64,000 bases of DNA. Origin: Vigna angularis. Taxonomy: Eukaryota; Streptophyta; Magnoliopsida; Fabales; Fabaceae. Every line of letters starts with the position of its first letter. Within the stretch, counting starts at the first letter, position 1. Under the pieces are notes generated by a model. The model did no database searches, was not told the origin of the DNA, and saw nothing but the letters and a program-made list of their open reading frames with translations. A program made the translations under genes and the position numbers. Below, in pieces: positions 46,188 through 58,091 of this stretch. The DNA lies in NCBI RefSeq assembly GCF_016808095.1, contig NC_068980.1, forward strand, positions 10,772,888 to 10,836,887, read 5' to 3'.

Positions 46188-49100
46188 TCATGTTAACATT
46201 GACTTATCCATAATGCCCATACTTTCAACATGGCCAATAAAAGTTTTGGGCGGTAGTCCTTTAGTTAACGGATCTGCTATCATCAACTCCGTACCAATAT
46301 GCTCAATCAACACTCTATGTTTCTGCACTTCTTCTTTGACTGACAAGTACTTCAAATCCATGTGTTTAGCACCCTTTGAGTACTTATCATTTTTAGAGAA
46401 GAAGACGGCTGCAGAATTATCACAATAAATCCTTATCGGCCTAGCTATACTATCAATAATACCAAGCCTCGATACAAAGTTCCGCAACCACAAAGCATGA
46501 ACTGTGGCCTCAAAGCATGCCACGAATTCAGCCTCCATGGTGGAAGTAGCAATGACTGATTGTTTTGCACTTTTCCAAGAAATTGCTCCTCCAGCCAAAA
46601 GATAGACATACCCAAATGTGGATTTTCTTGAATCCACACACCCAGCATAGTCTGAATCCGAATAGCCAATCACTTCGAGATGATCTGACTTTCTATAAGT
46701 GAGCATGTATTCTTTGGTACCTTGTAAGTACCTAAGAACTTTCTTTGCAGCTTTCCAGTGATCCATTCCGGGATTACTTTGATATCGGCCTAACATTCCA
46801 ACAGCAAAACTGATATCTGGCCGAGTACAAGTTTGAGCATACATCAAACTCCCAACCACTGACGCATAAGGAATAGACTCCATGGCCTTTCGTTCCAAAT
46901 CATTCTTGGGACATTGCATTTGACTAAACTTGTCTCCTTTCTGAATTGGAACTATTCCAGGAGAACATTTTTCCATTCTGAATCTCTCTAACACTTTATT
47001 AATATAGCCTTTTTGAGACAAACTTAACAATCCTTGTGATCTATCACGGAATATTTCTATTCCTATCACATAAGATGCCTCATTCATATCTTTCATTTCA
47101 AAGTTGTTAGAGAGAAACTTCTTTACATCATGTAACATACCAATATCATTAGCAGCAAGAAGAATATCATCAACATATAGAACCAAAATAACAAACTTAC
47201 TCCCACTGACCTTTATGTATATACACCGATCAACGGTGTTCTCTACAAAACCATACGAAGTTATGATATCATTAAATTTTAGATACCATTGACGGGAAGC
47301 TTGTTTTAGTCCATATATTGATTTCTTTAATTTACACACTAGATTTTCTTTTCCTGTTATGGTGAAACCTTCTGGTTGGTCCATATAAACTTCCTCTTCT
47401 AAGTCACCATTCAGAAAGGCGGTCTTTACATCCATTTGGTGAAGCTCTAAATCATAATGAGCCACCAAAGCCAAAACAATTCTCAAAGAGTCCTTCTTAG
47501 AAACAGGAGAGAAGGTCTCTTTGTAGTCAATGCCTTCCTTTTGAGTGAAACCTTTGGCGACTAATCTAGCTTTATACCTTTCAATATTGCCTTTTGAGTC
47601 ATGTTTAGTCTTAAAGACCCATTTACAACCGACTCTTTTTGAACCCTTAGGCAATTCAACTAGATCCCATACTTTATTGTCATCCATTGATTTCAACTCT
47701 TCTTTCATAGCATTCAACCAATTCTCTGAATTATTACTTTCCATGGCTTGTCTGAAAGAGACTGGATCCTCATCAATGCTTAAGTCACATTCATGTTCAA
47801 CAGAGTAAACCACATAATCATTCGAAATAGTAGGTCTTTTCTCCCTTACAGACCTTCTTAATGCTGCTTCTTGTGGTTCCTCTATCAATTGCTCATTTAT
47901 GACTTGCTCATTGTCAACTGGCTCAACATTTATACGTTCATTTTGTGGGATTGGAACATTAATTTGTTGTCTCTGCTTGTTGTGTGACTGTGATACAACA
48001 AGAGGGATAACAACTTCAGAAGAGACATTAGATGTAGAAACACTATCAGTATGCTCTTGAATGTCCACTATTCGTGATTCCTCACTCCCACTAAATTGAC
48101 CATTTTCAATGAACCGAGCATTTCCAGACTCAACTATTCTTGTACTATGGTTAGGGCAATAAAATCTATATCCCTTTGACTTTTTAGGATAACCGATGAA
48201 GTAATCGCTAATGGTTCTTGCATCAAGCTTCTTTTCATGTGGATTATATAACCTTACCTCTGCCGGACAACCCCAAACATGAAGATGTCTCAAACTGGGT
48301 TTCCTTCCAGTCCATAGTTCATAAGGAGTTTTAGAAACTGCTTTGCTAGGAACCCTGTTAACCAGATATACAGCAGTCTTTAATGAATACATCCACAAAG
48401 ATAAAGGGATATTACTATGACTTAACATACTCCTAACCATATCCATAAGAGTACGATTCCGCCTTTCTGCTACACCATTTTGTTGTGGTGTACCGGGCAT
48501 TGTATACTGTGCACATATACCCCGACTTTCAAGGTACTTTGCAAATGGACCTGGACATTGTCCACTCTCATCAGTTTTACCATAATATTCACCACCTCTA
48601 TCAGATCTCACCACTTTTACTTTTCTATCTAATTGTCTTTCCACCTCATTTATGAACACCTCAAGGGCATTCACTGATTGAGATTTTTCATGCAATAGAT
48701 ATATATAACAATAACGTGAGAAATCATCAATAAAGGAGATAAAATATTTTTCACCACTCCAAGATTTAATGTCAAAAGGACTACAAATATCAGTGTGTAT
48801 TAACTCAAGAAGTTGACTGCTTCTTGTGGCGGGATTCTTTGATATGTGTTTTGTTTGTTTACCCTTAATACAATCAATACATACATCCCAGTCATCAAAA
48901 TCCAATTGAGGTAAAATTTCATTTTTTACTAACCTCAACATCCTTTCTTTGGATATGTGACCCAATCTTTTATGCCATAAGAAAGCAGAACATTCCTTTC
49001 CTGCACTAGAATTTCTATCAACAACATGTTCAACATTAAACAGGGATTCGGAAAAATTAACATCAAGATTTAAACGGTATAAACCATCCAATAATGTACC

Positions 49101-49643
49101 AGAACCATAATAGTACGAAAGTTTATACAAATGAAAAATACCATTTTCAATCCTAAAGTTAAAACCTAAACAATCCAACTTTGCAACAGAAATCAAATTT
49201 CTAGCACAACCAGGAACATAGAGACACTTTTCAAGATTCAGACAATAGCCAGTGTCTAGAATCAATCTGTAAGTCCCAATTCCTTCTATTCGTGCCTTCA
49301 TTCTGTTCCCCATATATAAATACTTTTTAGTTCCTTTTATGGGCTGGATTGAAAGGAATCCCTGCATAATATTAGAAACATGAGTAGTAGCTCCAGAATC
49401 CAACCACCAGGTATTATTAGGCACTTCAACTATATTTGCTTCAAAATTTACAGAAACATAAAAAGTACCTTTCTTTTCGAACCAAGATTTTCTTTTCGGA
49501 CAATCTTTCTTGAAGTGACCTACTTTCTTGCAAAAGAAACATTTCTGGTCCTTCTGGATACCGCCCTTATTCACTTTCATTTGGGGCTTTGTCCTTCTTG
49601 TTCTTCTTTCCTGATTTACCTTTACTGAAGCTAGCACCTTCAT
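46188..49643 (-). CDS. Ty1/copia Pol polyprotein
   Basis: An open frame of 1151 codons; the first part overlaps the end of gag in another frame. In order: CCHC zinc knuckle (C-F-F-C-x4-H-x4-C, residues 35-48), aspartic protease (W-L-D-S-G-A-T-T-H near 80), GAG-pre-integrase (L-G-H-I-S near 240), integrase core with conserved D, D and E, reverse transcriptase (F-K-T-K-H, then Y-V-D-D near 820) and RNase H (Y-S-D-S-D-Y-A-G near 1010, then E and D) to the usual L-T-K-G-L-P end. This domain order, integrase before RT, defines Ty1/copia. All catalytic motifs are present. In relatives gag and pol form one frame, so the first 25 or so codons are not the natural start. Confidence 0.93.
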   Translation of the reverse strand: MKVLASVKVNQERRTRRTKPQMKVNKGGIQKDQKCFFCKKVGHFKKDCPKRKSWFEKKGTFYVSVNFEANIVEVPNNTWWLDSGATTHVSNIMQGFLSIQPIKGTKKYLYMGNRMKARIEGIGTYRLILDTGYCLNLEKCLYVPGCARNLISVAKLDCLGFNFRIENGIFHLYKLSYYYGSGTLLDGLYRLNLDVNFSESLFNVEHVVDRNSSAGKECSAFLWHKRLGHISKERMLRLVKNEILPQLDFDDWDVCIDCIKGKQTKHISKNPATRSSQLLELIHTDICSPFDIKSWSGEKYFISFIDDFSRYCYIYLLHEKSQSVNALEVFINEVERQLDRKVKVVRSDRGGEYYGKTDESGQCPGPFAKYLESRGICAQYTMPGTPQQNGVAERRNRTLMDMVRSMLSHSNIPLSLWMYSLKTAVYLVNRVPSKAVSKTPYELWTGRKPSLRHLHVWGCPAEVRLYNPHEKKLDARTISDYFIGYPKKSKGYRFYCPNHSTRIVESGNARFIENGQFSGSEESRIVDIQEHTDSVSTSNVSSEVVIPLVVSQSHNKQRQQINVPIPQNERINVEPVDNEQVINEQLIEEPQEAALRRSVREKRPTISNDYVVYSVEHECDLSIDEDPVSFRQAMESNNSENWLNAMKEELKSMDDNKVWDLVELPKGSKRVGCKWVFKTKHDSKGNIERYKARLVAKGFTQKEGIDYKETFSPVSKKDSLRIVLALVAHYDLELHQMDVKTAFLNGDLEEEVYMDQPEGFTITGKENLVCKLKKSIYGLKQASRQWYLKFNDIITSYGFVENTVDRCIYIKVSGSKFVILVLYVDDILLAANDIGMLHDVKKFLSNNFEMKDMNEASYVIGIEIFRDRSQGLLSLSQKGYINKVLERFRMEKCSPGIVPIQKGDKFSQMQCPKNDLERKAMESIPYASVVGSLMYAQTCTRPDISFAVGMLGRYQSNPGMDHWKAAKKVLRYLQGTKEYMLTYRKSDHLEVIGYSDSDYAGCVDSRKSTFGYVYLLAGGAISWKSAKQSVIATSTMEAEFVACFEATVHALWLRNFVSRLGIIDSIARPIRIYCDNSAAVFFSKNDKYSKGAKHMDLKYLSVKEEVQKHRVLIEHIGTELMIADPLTKGLPPKTFIGHVESMGIMDKSMLT

Positions 49644-50274
49644 GAGTTGTGAGATGGATAGAATGATCTCTCATTTTCTTTAATCTCCCTTCCTCTTGAA
49701 CCAACATGGCTTTGATTTCTTGGAAGTTCCACTTATCCTTAATAGTGTTATAATTCACTTGGAACTGGCCAAATTCAGGAGGAAGAGAGTTCATGATGAA
49801 CTGTACTAGAAAAGACTCATTCACCTCCATTCCCATTGACTTCAATCTTGCTGCTATATTAGCCATTCCAGTTACGTGTTCATGTATGGGCTGTGACCAG
49901 TCAAACTTTTTGGTAGTCAGCTCACTCATAAGAGTTCCCACAATAGACTTGTCAGTTATGTCTGATTGTGAATATTCCTTGATCATTTTCATGAATTCCT
50001 TTGCGTTTTCCGTTTTGGGCATGGAAGGCTTTACGTTCTCTGCCATAGACATGCGCATCAAGTTTAATGACAACCTGTTAGACCTATGCCAAGCCTCATA
50101 AAGAGACTTTTCATCACTTGTACTGGTCTCTGTAATGGCTGCGGGCATTTCATCCATCACAATAGCCATATCCAAGTCTAGAACACCCAGTTGGAACTGG
50201 ATTTGTTCTGACCAATCGGCATAATTGAGCCCATTAAACTTGACGACATTGTTGCTCAAACCTGCTAAATTCAT
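49567..50274 (-). CDS. Ty1/copia Gag (UBN2-type)
   Basis: A 235-codon frame beginning M-N-L-A-G-L-S with a typical copia gag fold signature (N-Y-A-D-W near the start, L-P-P-E-F near residue 170). It ends in a lysine-rich tail and TAA at the point where relatives continue into the zinc knuckle. The zinc knuckle is readable one frame over (from about 49560 on pol), so a one-base indel near 49570-49600 has separated gag from pol. Without translational frameshifting the element would make Gag without its zinc knuckle. Confidence 0.9.
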   Translation of the reverse strand: MNLAGLSNNVVKFNGLNYADWSEQIQFQLGVLDLDMAIVMDEMPAAITETSTSDEKSLYEAWHRSNRLSLNLMRMSMAENVKPSMPKTENAKEFMKMIKEYSQSDITDKSIVGTLMSELTTKKFDWSQPIHEHVTGMANIAARLKSMGMEVNESFLVQFIMNSLPPEFGQFQVNYNTIKDKWNFQEIKAMLVQEEGRLKKMRDHSIHLTTHEGASFSKGKSGKKNKKDKAPNESE

Positions 50275-51395
50275 GTAAGCTGGAAATAATACAGAAGCTC
50301 ATACATTAATGCTTTGATAAAATTAATGGATTCAAACAAATTACTACACTAGTCATACATTCAAGTTCACCTTTGGGTGACACTTAAACTGATAGGTAGT
50401 CAATAAAGTCATTCATTTAAGTTCACCTTTGGGTGATTCTTAAACTGACAAATTTCATATATATACTTTAATAAACAATCAATCATACTTAAGACTATAT
50501 GTATGCTATCTTTGGATATACAAACATATACTAAGTACATGAAATGTTTCACTTTAATGTCATCAATTATAAACCATGGTTCACCTTTGGGTAATCCATA
50601 ACATCCTTACATCAATGACTAATTATAATATATATTCATAATTAAACATCTTTTATATTATGAATAATTTTCATAATACTATAAGCAACAACTTTTAATT
50701 CATATATAATTTCCATTCAATGCAGTAACAATAACCATGTTCACAGTATAATAATAATATAAGTTGCAACAATAATTGCTTTGTGAAAACATGTTCTGCA
50801 ACGTAAAAAACTTGACAACCAAAATTCGGTTTTTTCGAAAATTCAATTTAAGGGAATTGACTCTTCATGTAGGATTTCAATTTTGGCATATTCATATTGC
50901 ACATTCCAAAATTTTACGTAACATGCAGGAATTAAAGTTTCTTTAATGTTATAATCAAATAAAATAAAATATAACTTACGCCTGGATGAAATCATAAAAG
51001 TGCAACACTTTTAATGCAACTTTAATGCAAATCCCGTGCACCAGAAACCAAATAGAAAAACTTCACAAAAAAAAATTTTCCTTGAATTTAACTTCTTGAA
51101 TTCCCGCGACTGGAGTTGCAATATTAAAATTGCTATGCTATAAGAACAATGCCGCAATATAAATTGCTTCCAAAAAATGAAATTTGGCGCTGGATCAATG
51201 AAGTTGCTTCCAAATAGAACAATGAATAAAAATTTGCAATGAATAAAATTGCGGCTTCGAAATTCATACAGTACAGCAAATTTAATTCTTTCATGCCAAC
51301 AAATATAAAATCCCTAAATTTTATAATTCAAAAAATTAGGGTTTTAAAATTTGGGAATATTACCATTCAAGGAGAATCATAAAATTCAGAACCTG

Positions 51396-51407
51396 GCTCT
51401 GATACCA
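51396..51407 (-). promoter_or_regulatory. Copia primer-binding site (tRNA-iMet)
   Basis: On the minus strand TGGTATCAGAGC, two bases inside the 5' LTR, is the classic initiator-methionine tRNA primer site. Confidence 0.97.
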
Positions 51408-51409
51408 CT

Positions 51410-51904
51410 TGTAAGCAAATCTTTAATTTTCAATTAAATGAAAACAACACACAGGATCTTGAATATTCACAATTCCCACAATACACAGTAAAAGAGAACT
51501 AACCTAGATCCATTGTGCACTTCTTCCTGTCTCTTCCTGTCAAATGTTCTCTCTCCTCTTACTCCTCCTTAATGCCTTCTTGATGATATAGAAGTTGTAG
51601 GATGGTTTTCTCTGTCAGTTTCTCTTCTTTTCTGAGAACGTTACGTTCTCTATATCTCTTCAGAAACTTAATGTGTCAACAACACTAAAACTCTTTCCTC
51701 TTTTATGATATTTTAATTAACTTTAATAAAATACCAAAATGCCCTTTTAGAGTGAGAAGAGAGGGATTAACTTTAATAACTCTAGAAGTTAATCCCAATA
51801 ACTTTAATACCTTAATATTCTAATAATCATCACATTAGAATCCTTACATTAAAGTTATACTTTAAATTACATGAACCAATGTAAATTATTAATATAATTT
51901 AACA
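51410..51904 (-). repeat. 5' LTR of the copia element
   Basis: A 495-base copy nearly identical to 45315-45818, next to the primer site. Confidence 0.93.
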
Positions 51905-54242
51905 AGGGGACCACGTGGAAGCAAATTCACGGTTTTGTTGGAAAAAATGCCCATCACTCATTTCACAATTGCCTTTGAAACAATACACATCCACACGGGT
52001 TTGGCTTGGTCCAGCAAGAATATCTATCTTGGTTTGCAATCCAGCACTTTGGAATAAAAGAGGGTGTCTCGGCCTTGCTGGAAGAAGCTCACGGTTTTCT
52101 GCATCCATTTGGCTGGAAGATGTTGAGCAAACCAGTAGCTTGGGAGATGAGGAGGCTAAGGTTGGTGTCTTGGAATGAAGAAGATGACAACAGGAGGTGC
52201 TCACGGTGGCTGCTGGAAGTAAAGAAGAAGGATGATGCTGAGAGAAAGAAGGAGTTTGACAGCCTTCATCCAGCAAAGTGGCCCTAGCAAGAAGCTACCA
52301 CATACACGGCTGGAGCAACCACTGTCCAACTGCAGATTCACACTGAGATGGATGTCTTGGACGAAGGCTCCTCTCTACTGGAATGGTGTGTGTTTGAATG
52401 GAGTCAAGGGAAGCAGCTCACGGTCTTGGGCTGGAAGGAAGAGCACACGCCGCTTGTCACGACAAGTCACCACGGGTGATGAATTCTGAAAAGGAAGCTC
52501 CAACAGTAACTCACGCCTATCACTTGAAGAAGAAGAAGCTGGACCAGCAGCTTCATGGTATTCCAGCAACGTCCTCCATCAGCAGCATCGGCAGCAGCAC
52601 CATCAACACCAGCAGCAGCTGCACCAGCAGATGGCAACACATCCAGCAGCTTTGAAACCCATGGCTGCACGTCACGCTCCACCATCCAGCAGGACTTCAC
52701 GTTCCTGCTACTGCCACAAGCAAAAAGAAAATAGAAAGGAGTTCACGTCAATGGGCTTCATGGAGAGAAAGCTGGGACAGGTCGGAGCCACCACCTGAGA
52801 ACACGGTAGCAAGCTTTGAGGATGTCCATCACCTTAATCCAGCAACCAACGTCCAAGCATGGAGAATTGTTTGGAGATTTTCGGTCCAGGATTGAAGCTT
52901 ATCCAGCGCTTCATCACGGTTCTGCACATTTCACGTCCAGCTGGAGCAAGCTAGGGAGAAGATGAGAGAAAACTCACGCCCCATGGAGCAGCAGCCACCG
53001 AGAGAAGAAATGTTTAGACAGCAGCACGGCCTTCACCATCCAAAGCTTGGGGGGCACTCACAACACACATCCAGCCACCGAGATGGAGAGAGTTTTTATT
53101 AGGGATGAAAGGAGAGCAGCACGTTGATATAAATTGTGCCTGTCACGGCTGGGTCCAGTAGGAGAATGTATAGGAAGTGGTGGTTGATGAAGTGTTGAGT
53201 TCATTTGAAGAGCTGCACGGTGACGGCATGAAGCACACGTCCAGCCACCAAAACGGAATAAGAGGTGCTCACGGACCAGAAGCAAACAGCTGAAGAGAGC
53301 CCATACACTAGGGAATCATTTGTTTATTTGGTATGGGAGTGTTTTGTTTTGTCTGCATGTAGGAAATGGGAGAAAAGTGGTGAACTCTCATTCATTATTG
53401 GCACGTTAGAAGCAAGGGGACAAAAACTAGGAATGAAATGTGGGAAAAGAATGTCTCAGCAATTAGACCCACACTCACATTCTCGGCACTGTATGGGCAG
53501 CAACACCATGTTTCGTCCAAGAGCATAGGGAGGAGTGCACTTTCAAGAATAAAAGGAGTAGGAATTCCAGAGGAGAGCAGACGGTTTTGGAGGCCTGGAA
53601 GAGGCTCTCGGTTCTTTCTCTTCCAGGAGCTCTCCCTCTCAGTTTTCCATTCTTTGAAACAGTGCAATAATGTAGAAATTTATTTCCGAAGCATGTAATG
53701 TGTCATTGTAGTAGTTTGCTCATTTCAGTTTTATTTTTTTTTATCTTCACTCTTCTAGAATTTCAAGAATTTTATGTCTAAGTGTTGAATCCTTGATGAA
53801 TTTCATTTAAGTGTTTTATTTTTGTTATCTGTTCATTTTACCGTTTATGATTTTCTACACCGTTAAATTCTATCATTGTGTTTTACTGTTCATGTTCATG
53901 TTATTTTCAAGAGTCGTGTTTACCGGTTATTTTTACTGATGTTTTTGGTAAATTTCAACACTGCGTAATTTTTCATTTTCTGATTTTACCGTTTTTACCG
54001 TATGGCTTTTATTGTGGTTAAAATTTATTTCAACGTTTTTTTAAATTCTATTTAATTTTCAGTCCACTTTAATTTTATCGCATCCAAACAAAATCACAAA
54101 AACACCCCCCCACTTCGTGTTAGATCTAAGACTGAACCATAAATTGGTCCTTGAGAGACGACCTAGGAGTCACTTCCTGGTAATATACTGCATATTTTCG
54201 TGCAATCAACTTTTGCGAGAGGCGCGACCCTCTCGTCAAAAA

Positions 54243-54260
54243 TGGCGCCGTTGCCGGGGA
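54243..54260 (+). promoter_or_regulatory. Primer-binding site of the gag-only element (tRNA-Asp type)
   Basis: TGGCGCCGTTGCCGGGGA lies four bases after the LTR end. It is the same class as the site at 39395. Confidence 0.93.
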
Positions 54261-54699
54261 CCAATGACGGTTTGGTTTTAGATTTTTGTTGTGTAAATTT
54301 TTGTTTTGTTAATATGTGTGTTTTGTGTGTTTTGTCTTGTATATTTTTGTAGGCGACAACGACACCTTCAGCAAATTTTGGCGGCGTTGTCACTTCAGTC
54401 CAGGTTCTTGTTTTAGATTTTTACTGTTTTTGTTTTATTACGTGGTTGTAATATATGTTTTGTCTTTTATATTTTTATTGTCTTTTATTTTGTATCTAGC
54501 TGTTGTAAAAAAAAAAATTTCTTTCTTGTTTGTGCATGTAGCATGTATAAATGTGTTGTGTTTTGTTTAGTGGTTGTTTTTGGAAGTTTTAATTGATGTA
54601 AATACTGGTTTTCCCCATGTTATGTTTCTATATTTTTTATAATTCTTGCTTGAAGTGAAAGTCCAGGTCTGAGATAGGTTTTGAACTAGAATAGAGAAA

Positions 54700-55944
54700 A
54701 TGACAGATTCTCAAGACTGGATGTATGAGCTAGTCAAGAGTCTTCCCAATTTCCATGGGTTGGCACATGAAGATCCATACAGGCACCTCAAGGAGTTTTG
54801 TTTGATGTGTTTATCTATGAGGCCTGCTGATGTTTCAAAGGAGATAATGTTGATAAAAATGTTTCCCATGTCCCTTCAAGATGAAGCAAGAGACTGGTTC
54901 ATATACCAGTATCCTTTTAATAGTTGGCAGGAAACACAACGAAAATTCCTCGACAAGTTCTTTCCAACAGCAAGGGTGATCAGCATTTGGAGGAAGATCA
55001 CTGCCATTGAGCAGTTTCAAGAGGAAAGCCTGGCAGATTATTGGGAGAGGTTTAACAGGCTCTGCATAACTTGTCCGAACCACCAAATTCCAGAGCATTT
55101 GCTCTTGATTTATTTTTATGAAGGGCTCCTGGACAGTGAAAGGATACTTGTGGATGTAGCTTCTGGTGGATGTTTGATGGATATAACCCCAACAGAAGCG
55201 AGGAAGTTGCTCTACAAGCTGGCTGGTGAAAGTCCAATTGATGTAGCAAAGGAAGAACCTGAGCAACCTGTTCTGGATTCTAACACTGATAGCCTTGAGG
55301 ATACAGATGATAACTTGGAGTTTGGTAAGAAACTTTTTAGTGAGCAAAAACAGGTTTATTCTGAACCTGATATTCCAATTACTTTACCCGATTTGCAGAC
55401 ACATTCAATTGCATGTGATTTGACGCACACTGATTCTATAGGGTTTATGACTGATACTGATACAAATTTGATTGACCATTCTAAAATTTTTAATTCAGTG
55501 TCAGCCATTGAACCCATTGGTGAAAGTAGCATCAATATTGATTTTGAAAGAGAAACTGTGCATTCTGATGATTTTATAGAGTTAGGACTAAACTTTGATT
55601 TAACACAGTTTTCTGAAAATTTTGAATGTGATTGTGAATCTGGTGCTTGCTCCATTTGTACTGAAATTGATTATGCGTTACAACCAGACTCTAAGTTTAT
55701 AACAGGTGATATTAATTGTGAGTTTGATGATAAGGATGCAGAGTTAAAAGAGAATGCAGGTGCTGACATTAAGAAATTAATGATTGCTGAAGAAGAGTAT
55801 ACTGCTACGAGAAGAAAGAAGAAACATTTTGCTGCGGATGATAGGGCAATACTGATGACACAATTTCTCCTCAAAATTTCTCTGCTAAATCCAATGGTGG
55901 AAGGCATCTCCCTGATTGTCCAAATTTGGCAACTGCCACCATGA
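54700..55944 (+). CDS. Retrotransposon Gag, stand-alone
   Basis: A 414-codon frame beginning M-T-D-S-Q-D-W. Residues about 10-185 form the plant Retrotrans_gag domain (L-P-N-F-H-G-L near the start, A-R-D-W-F near residue 65, F-L-D-K-F-F-P near 87). The remainder is an acidic, low-complexity tail with many Asp, Glu and Ser. There is no zinc knuckle, protease or RT, and the sequence downstream has no pol remnants. The element must therefore use enzymes supplied in trans, perhaps from Athila relatives such as the one at 30973. The frame is undamaged, which with near-identical LTRs suggests that Gag is maintained. Confidence 0.85.
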   Translation: MTDSQDWMYELVKSLPNFHGLAHEDPYRHLKEFCLMCLSMRPADVSKEIMLIKMFPMSLQDEARDWFIYQYPFNSWQETQRKFLDKFFPTARVISIWRKITAIEQFQEESLADYWERFNRLCITCPNHQIPEHLLLIYFYEGLLDSERILVDVASGGCLMDITPTEARKLLYKLAGESPIDVAKEEPEQPVLDSNTDSLEDTDDNLEFGKKLFSEQKQVYSEPDIPITLPDLQTHSIACDLTHTDSIGFMTDTDTNLIDHSKIFNSVSAIEPIGESSINIDFERETVHSDDFIELGLNFDLTQFSENFECDCESGACSICTEIDYALQPDSKFITGDINCEFDDKDAELKENAGADIKKLMIAEEEYTATRRKKKHFAADDRAILMTQFLLKISLLNPMVEGISLIVQIWQLPP

Positions 55945-56634
55945 CCAGGGAGCACTCTTTTTTTTCCTCATTATGTACATATTATTTAGCTTTTCTGGTA
56001 TGTTTTCATGGTTGCATTTATTTCATTTTAATTTTTTTTTAAATTGTGAGCATGAACAAAAAAAAAATTGTGTTTTTGTGTTTTAGTTGCTTCATGATTT
56101 TTAGTGTTTTACTAAAAAGAAAAAATTTCGAAAAAAAAAATTTGGTTTTGCGTAGTCATTTTTTTTCGACCCTCAGTTTCATTAGAGGCTCACCTTCAGC
56201 CCATTTTTTTATTTTATTTCATACAAATAATTCATAAAAATTTTTGTTTATTATTTTTGCTTCTGATCTCAATTTTTCCTTCACTGTAAATAAAATTTCT
56301 TAGTCGTTTCATACTCAGAATTGATTGAAAATTTTTAGACTAAGAAATTATTTCATTCATAATAGCAAAATTACAGTAATGAAGAAATGGAGATCTGAAA
56401 ATAAAATTGCAGTAGATATATGAAAATAAAGATGTTCGATGTTCGATCAGTAATGATCGTTAATTTTACACACCAAAATAAAAAAAAAATAATAAAAAAA
56501 AACATAAAAAAAACATAAAAACATAAAAAAAAAAATAATTGTCCATATTACACGCCTTATTCAAATTCTGGCCACACTCGGCCAATAAAAACATAAAAAA
56601 AATAATAATAAAAAAAAATAAAAAATACAAAACA
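55945..56634 (+). other. Non-coding interval between gag and the antisense homeobox gene
   Basis: It is very AT-rich with several A-runs. Read from the minus strand it would be the 3' flank of the homeobox gene, with TTGAATAAGG near 56560 as a possible polyadenylation signal. Nothing coding is seen. Confidence 0.6.
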
Positions 56635-57950
56635 TTAAAAACGAAAGTTGTTGCTGGGTGGAGTTCTTAAGGTAAGCTCCGTCGAGGGAGCTCTGGTTCG
56701 GAATGTAGGAGGCCTAGGCGGAGGGATTTCTCGTTCATCTCTGTCGTCGTCGATGATGATGGGAATGGGGAACAGATCCAGCAGCCTCGGTGCCTTCATA
56801 ATCACCCAGTCATATTCTTTCAATAAAAAAACAAATAAAATAAAACTTGTGTTAATAATTGTAGAGGAAAGAAAAAAAAAATTCAATAAAATAGAGGTGA
56901 TCAGAGTTCTTACCATACATATATAGCGGCAGTTGTGAAAAGAGAGTGCCAGTGGGGTCTATCTCTGCTTGCCAGCGCCTGACCCGATTGCCGTGGTTGT
57001 TGAACCAGCAGTGTACATTGTATTCAGTGGCTTCGCCGAAAGCCCTTAGTCGAGACGCAATCTCGACGACTTGAGCTCTGCTTGGATGTGTGACCCCATA
57101 GTTGTATATGTTGGTCATCATCTTGGTCTGATCTTCGGTAGGACGCCACCGCTGACTGGTGTATCTCTCTGATTCCATCTCACTCATCATTCCTCTCGTA
57201 ATATTCTAAAAATAAAAATAAAAATAAAATAAAAAGAACAAAAACAGAATAATAATAATAAAAAAAAACAAAACAAAATAAATTGCATAACATATAAAAA
57301 AATTAGATTAGTTCTGTGTTTTCTTTATTTGTTCTTGTTTCCTGTTAGATTTATTTTTTTGTCCTGTCAGTCTTTGATGATTCAGTGTTTGGTATCAGAT
57401 CTGTTTCACGGTCCTTGCAAAAGGGTCCTAAATAGATCTACGTCCAGTTGTCCTTGTCCTTGTTGTTCTTGTAATTTAAGTTTCTGTGTTTATTTAGTTT
57501 TAAGTGGGGTACGTGGCGTTGTTCTACCCGATTGTCTCTGCAATACCTTCAATCGAAGGGAGATTAACGTCTGGTTTCCAGCCGATATACCCCTTAAGTT
57601 TTAGGACATGTGTGTTTTAAGTGTTTTCAGTTTAGTATTAAAAAAAAAGGCGAGGAGAAGATGAACTGCGTAAAAAAAAAAAAATTGGACAGCATAACAG
57701 AAGAAAAAAAATTGGAAAAGAAGAAAAGAGCAAGGCAGAAAAAAAATAAATAAAGGAAAGCAGGAAAAGGGAGAGCAGGAAAGAGGTCAGAGAAGAAAAA
57801 TTATGGAAAGCAGGAAAGCAAGAAGGTAATAATAGCAGAAAAATCGGCAAAGAAAGGAAAGAAGGAAAGAAGTAAGGTGCCGAGGAGTTACCCGGAGTAG
57901 TAGGGTTGGCAGGGAAGCTCGTCGGAGGATTCGGACGCCTTCGGAGACAT
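56635..57950 (-). CDS. WUSCHEL-type homeobox (WOX-like) gene, antisense within a retrotransposon
   Basis: Proposed exons on the minus strand: 57950-57892, 57194-56914 and 56816-56635, giving 173 aa. If translation starts at the ATG at 57190, 152 aa result. The second exon encodes a WUS-type homeodomain with the family spacing: R-W-x-P-T-x2-Q, I-Y, G-V, H-P-S, Q-V, R-L-R-A-F-G, N-V, W-F-N-N-H, R-V-R-R. The invariant helix-3 Asn is kept, while the usual Q-N-H-K-A-R context has become N-N-H-G-N-R. The third exon has L-L-D-L-F-P-I, close to the WUS-box T-L-x-L-F-P, and E-L-T-L-R near the end, EAR-like. The 97-base second intron is canonical (GTAAGA...AAAG); the first intron's acceptor is weaker. 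Function is inferred only: a nuclear DNA-binding developmental regulator or a competitor of one. Confidence 0.8.
57640..57880. repeat. Polypurine-rich tract
   Basis: About 240 bases are overwhelmingly A and G on the plus strand (GGAAAG and GCAGGAAAG units recur). It falls inside the proposed first intron of the antisense homeobox gene, where it reads as a polypyrimidine tract. Confidence 0.8.
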
Positions 57951-58058
57951 GGGGGCAGAGCTCTTCGCAGATCCAGATGCTCAGAGGAGAGAGGAAGAGA
58001 GAGAAGGGAGGATTAGAGTGAGAGACTAGGTCAGGAAATGTTGCTCGACGCCGAGATT

Positions 58059-58073
58059 GGCCTATTTATAGGT
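58059..58073 (-). promoter_or_regulatory. TATA box and CT-rich start region of the antisense homeobox gene
   Basis: On the minus strand ACCTATAAATAGGCC contains a strong TATA box. It is followed, 30-100 bases downstream, by a CT-rich stretch (about 58030-57965) typical of plant leaders, and by an ATG at 57950. This spacing is that of a normal plant core promoter and supports antisense transcription independent of the LTR. Confidence 0.65.
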
Positions 58074-58091
58074 AAATTGTTTCCACTGTAG

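Larger units (their letters stand above)
45315..51904 (-). mobile_element. Ty1/copia retrotransposon, nearly intact, 6.6 kb
   Basis: LTRs at 45315-45818 (504) and 51410-51904 (495) differ by one 9-base indel and about three substitutions. The target duplication AGGGG (45310-45314 and 51905-51909) is present once at the same point of the uninterrupted LTR copy (63584-63588). On the minus strand it has a tRNA-iMet primer site, gag, pol with all domains and a polypurine tract (CAAGTGGGAGAA, 45819-45830). A frame change between gag and the zinc knuckle is the one obvious defect. It inserted after the host gag-only element was in place. Confidence 0.95.
44545..54238 (+). repeat. 5' LTR of the gag-only element, split by a copia element
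   Basis: It starts TGATGAATCATT and ends CTCTCGTCA. Without the 6590-base copia insertion and one 5-base duplication, its length is 3099. The first 770 bases (44545-45314) align without gaps to 62819-63588, and 51910-52321 aligns to 63589-64000. Its middle is GC-richer with many TCACGG and CCAGCAGC motifs; the last 600 bases are rich in TTTACCGTTT. Open frames inside it are present in both LTRs and are not genes. Confidence 0.9.

Noticed and set aside
51899..53698. Several open frames of 60-125 codons on both strands
   Set aside because: They lie wholly inside the 5' LTR of the gag-only element; those in its first part recur identically in the 3' LTR at 63479-63966. No family is recognisable and there are no exon signals.
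57329..57604. Plus-strand 91-codon frame in the gag-only element
   Set aside because: No recognisable domain. It lies in the first intron of the antisense gene, and composition gives no support. A short minus-strand exon here was also considered but lacks a clear donor.
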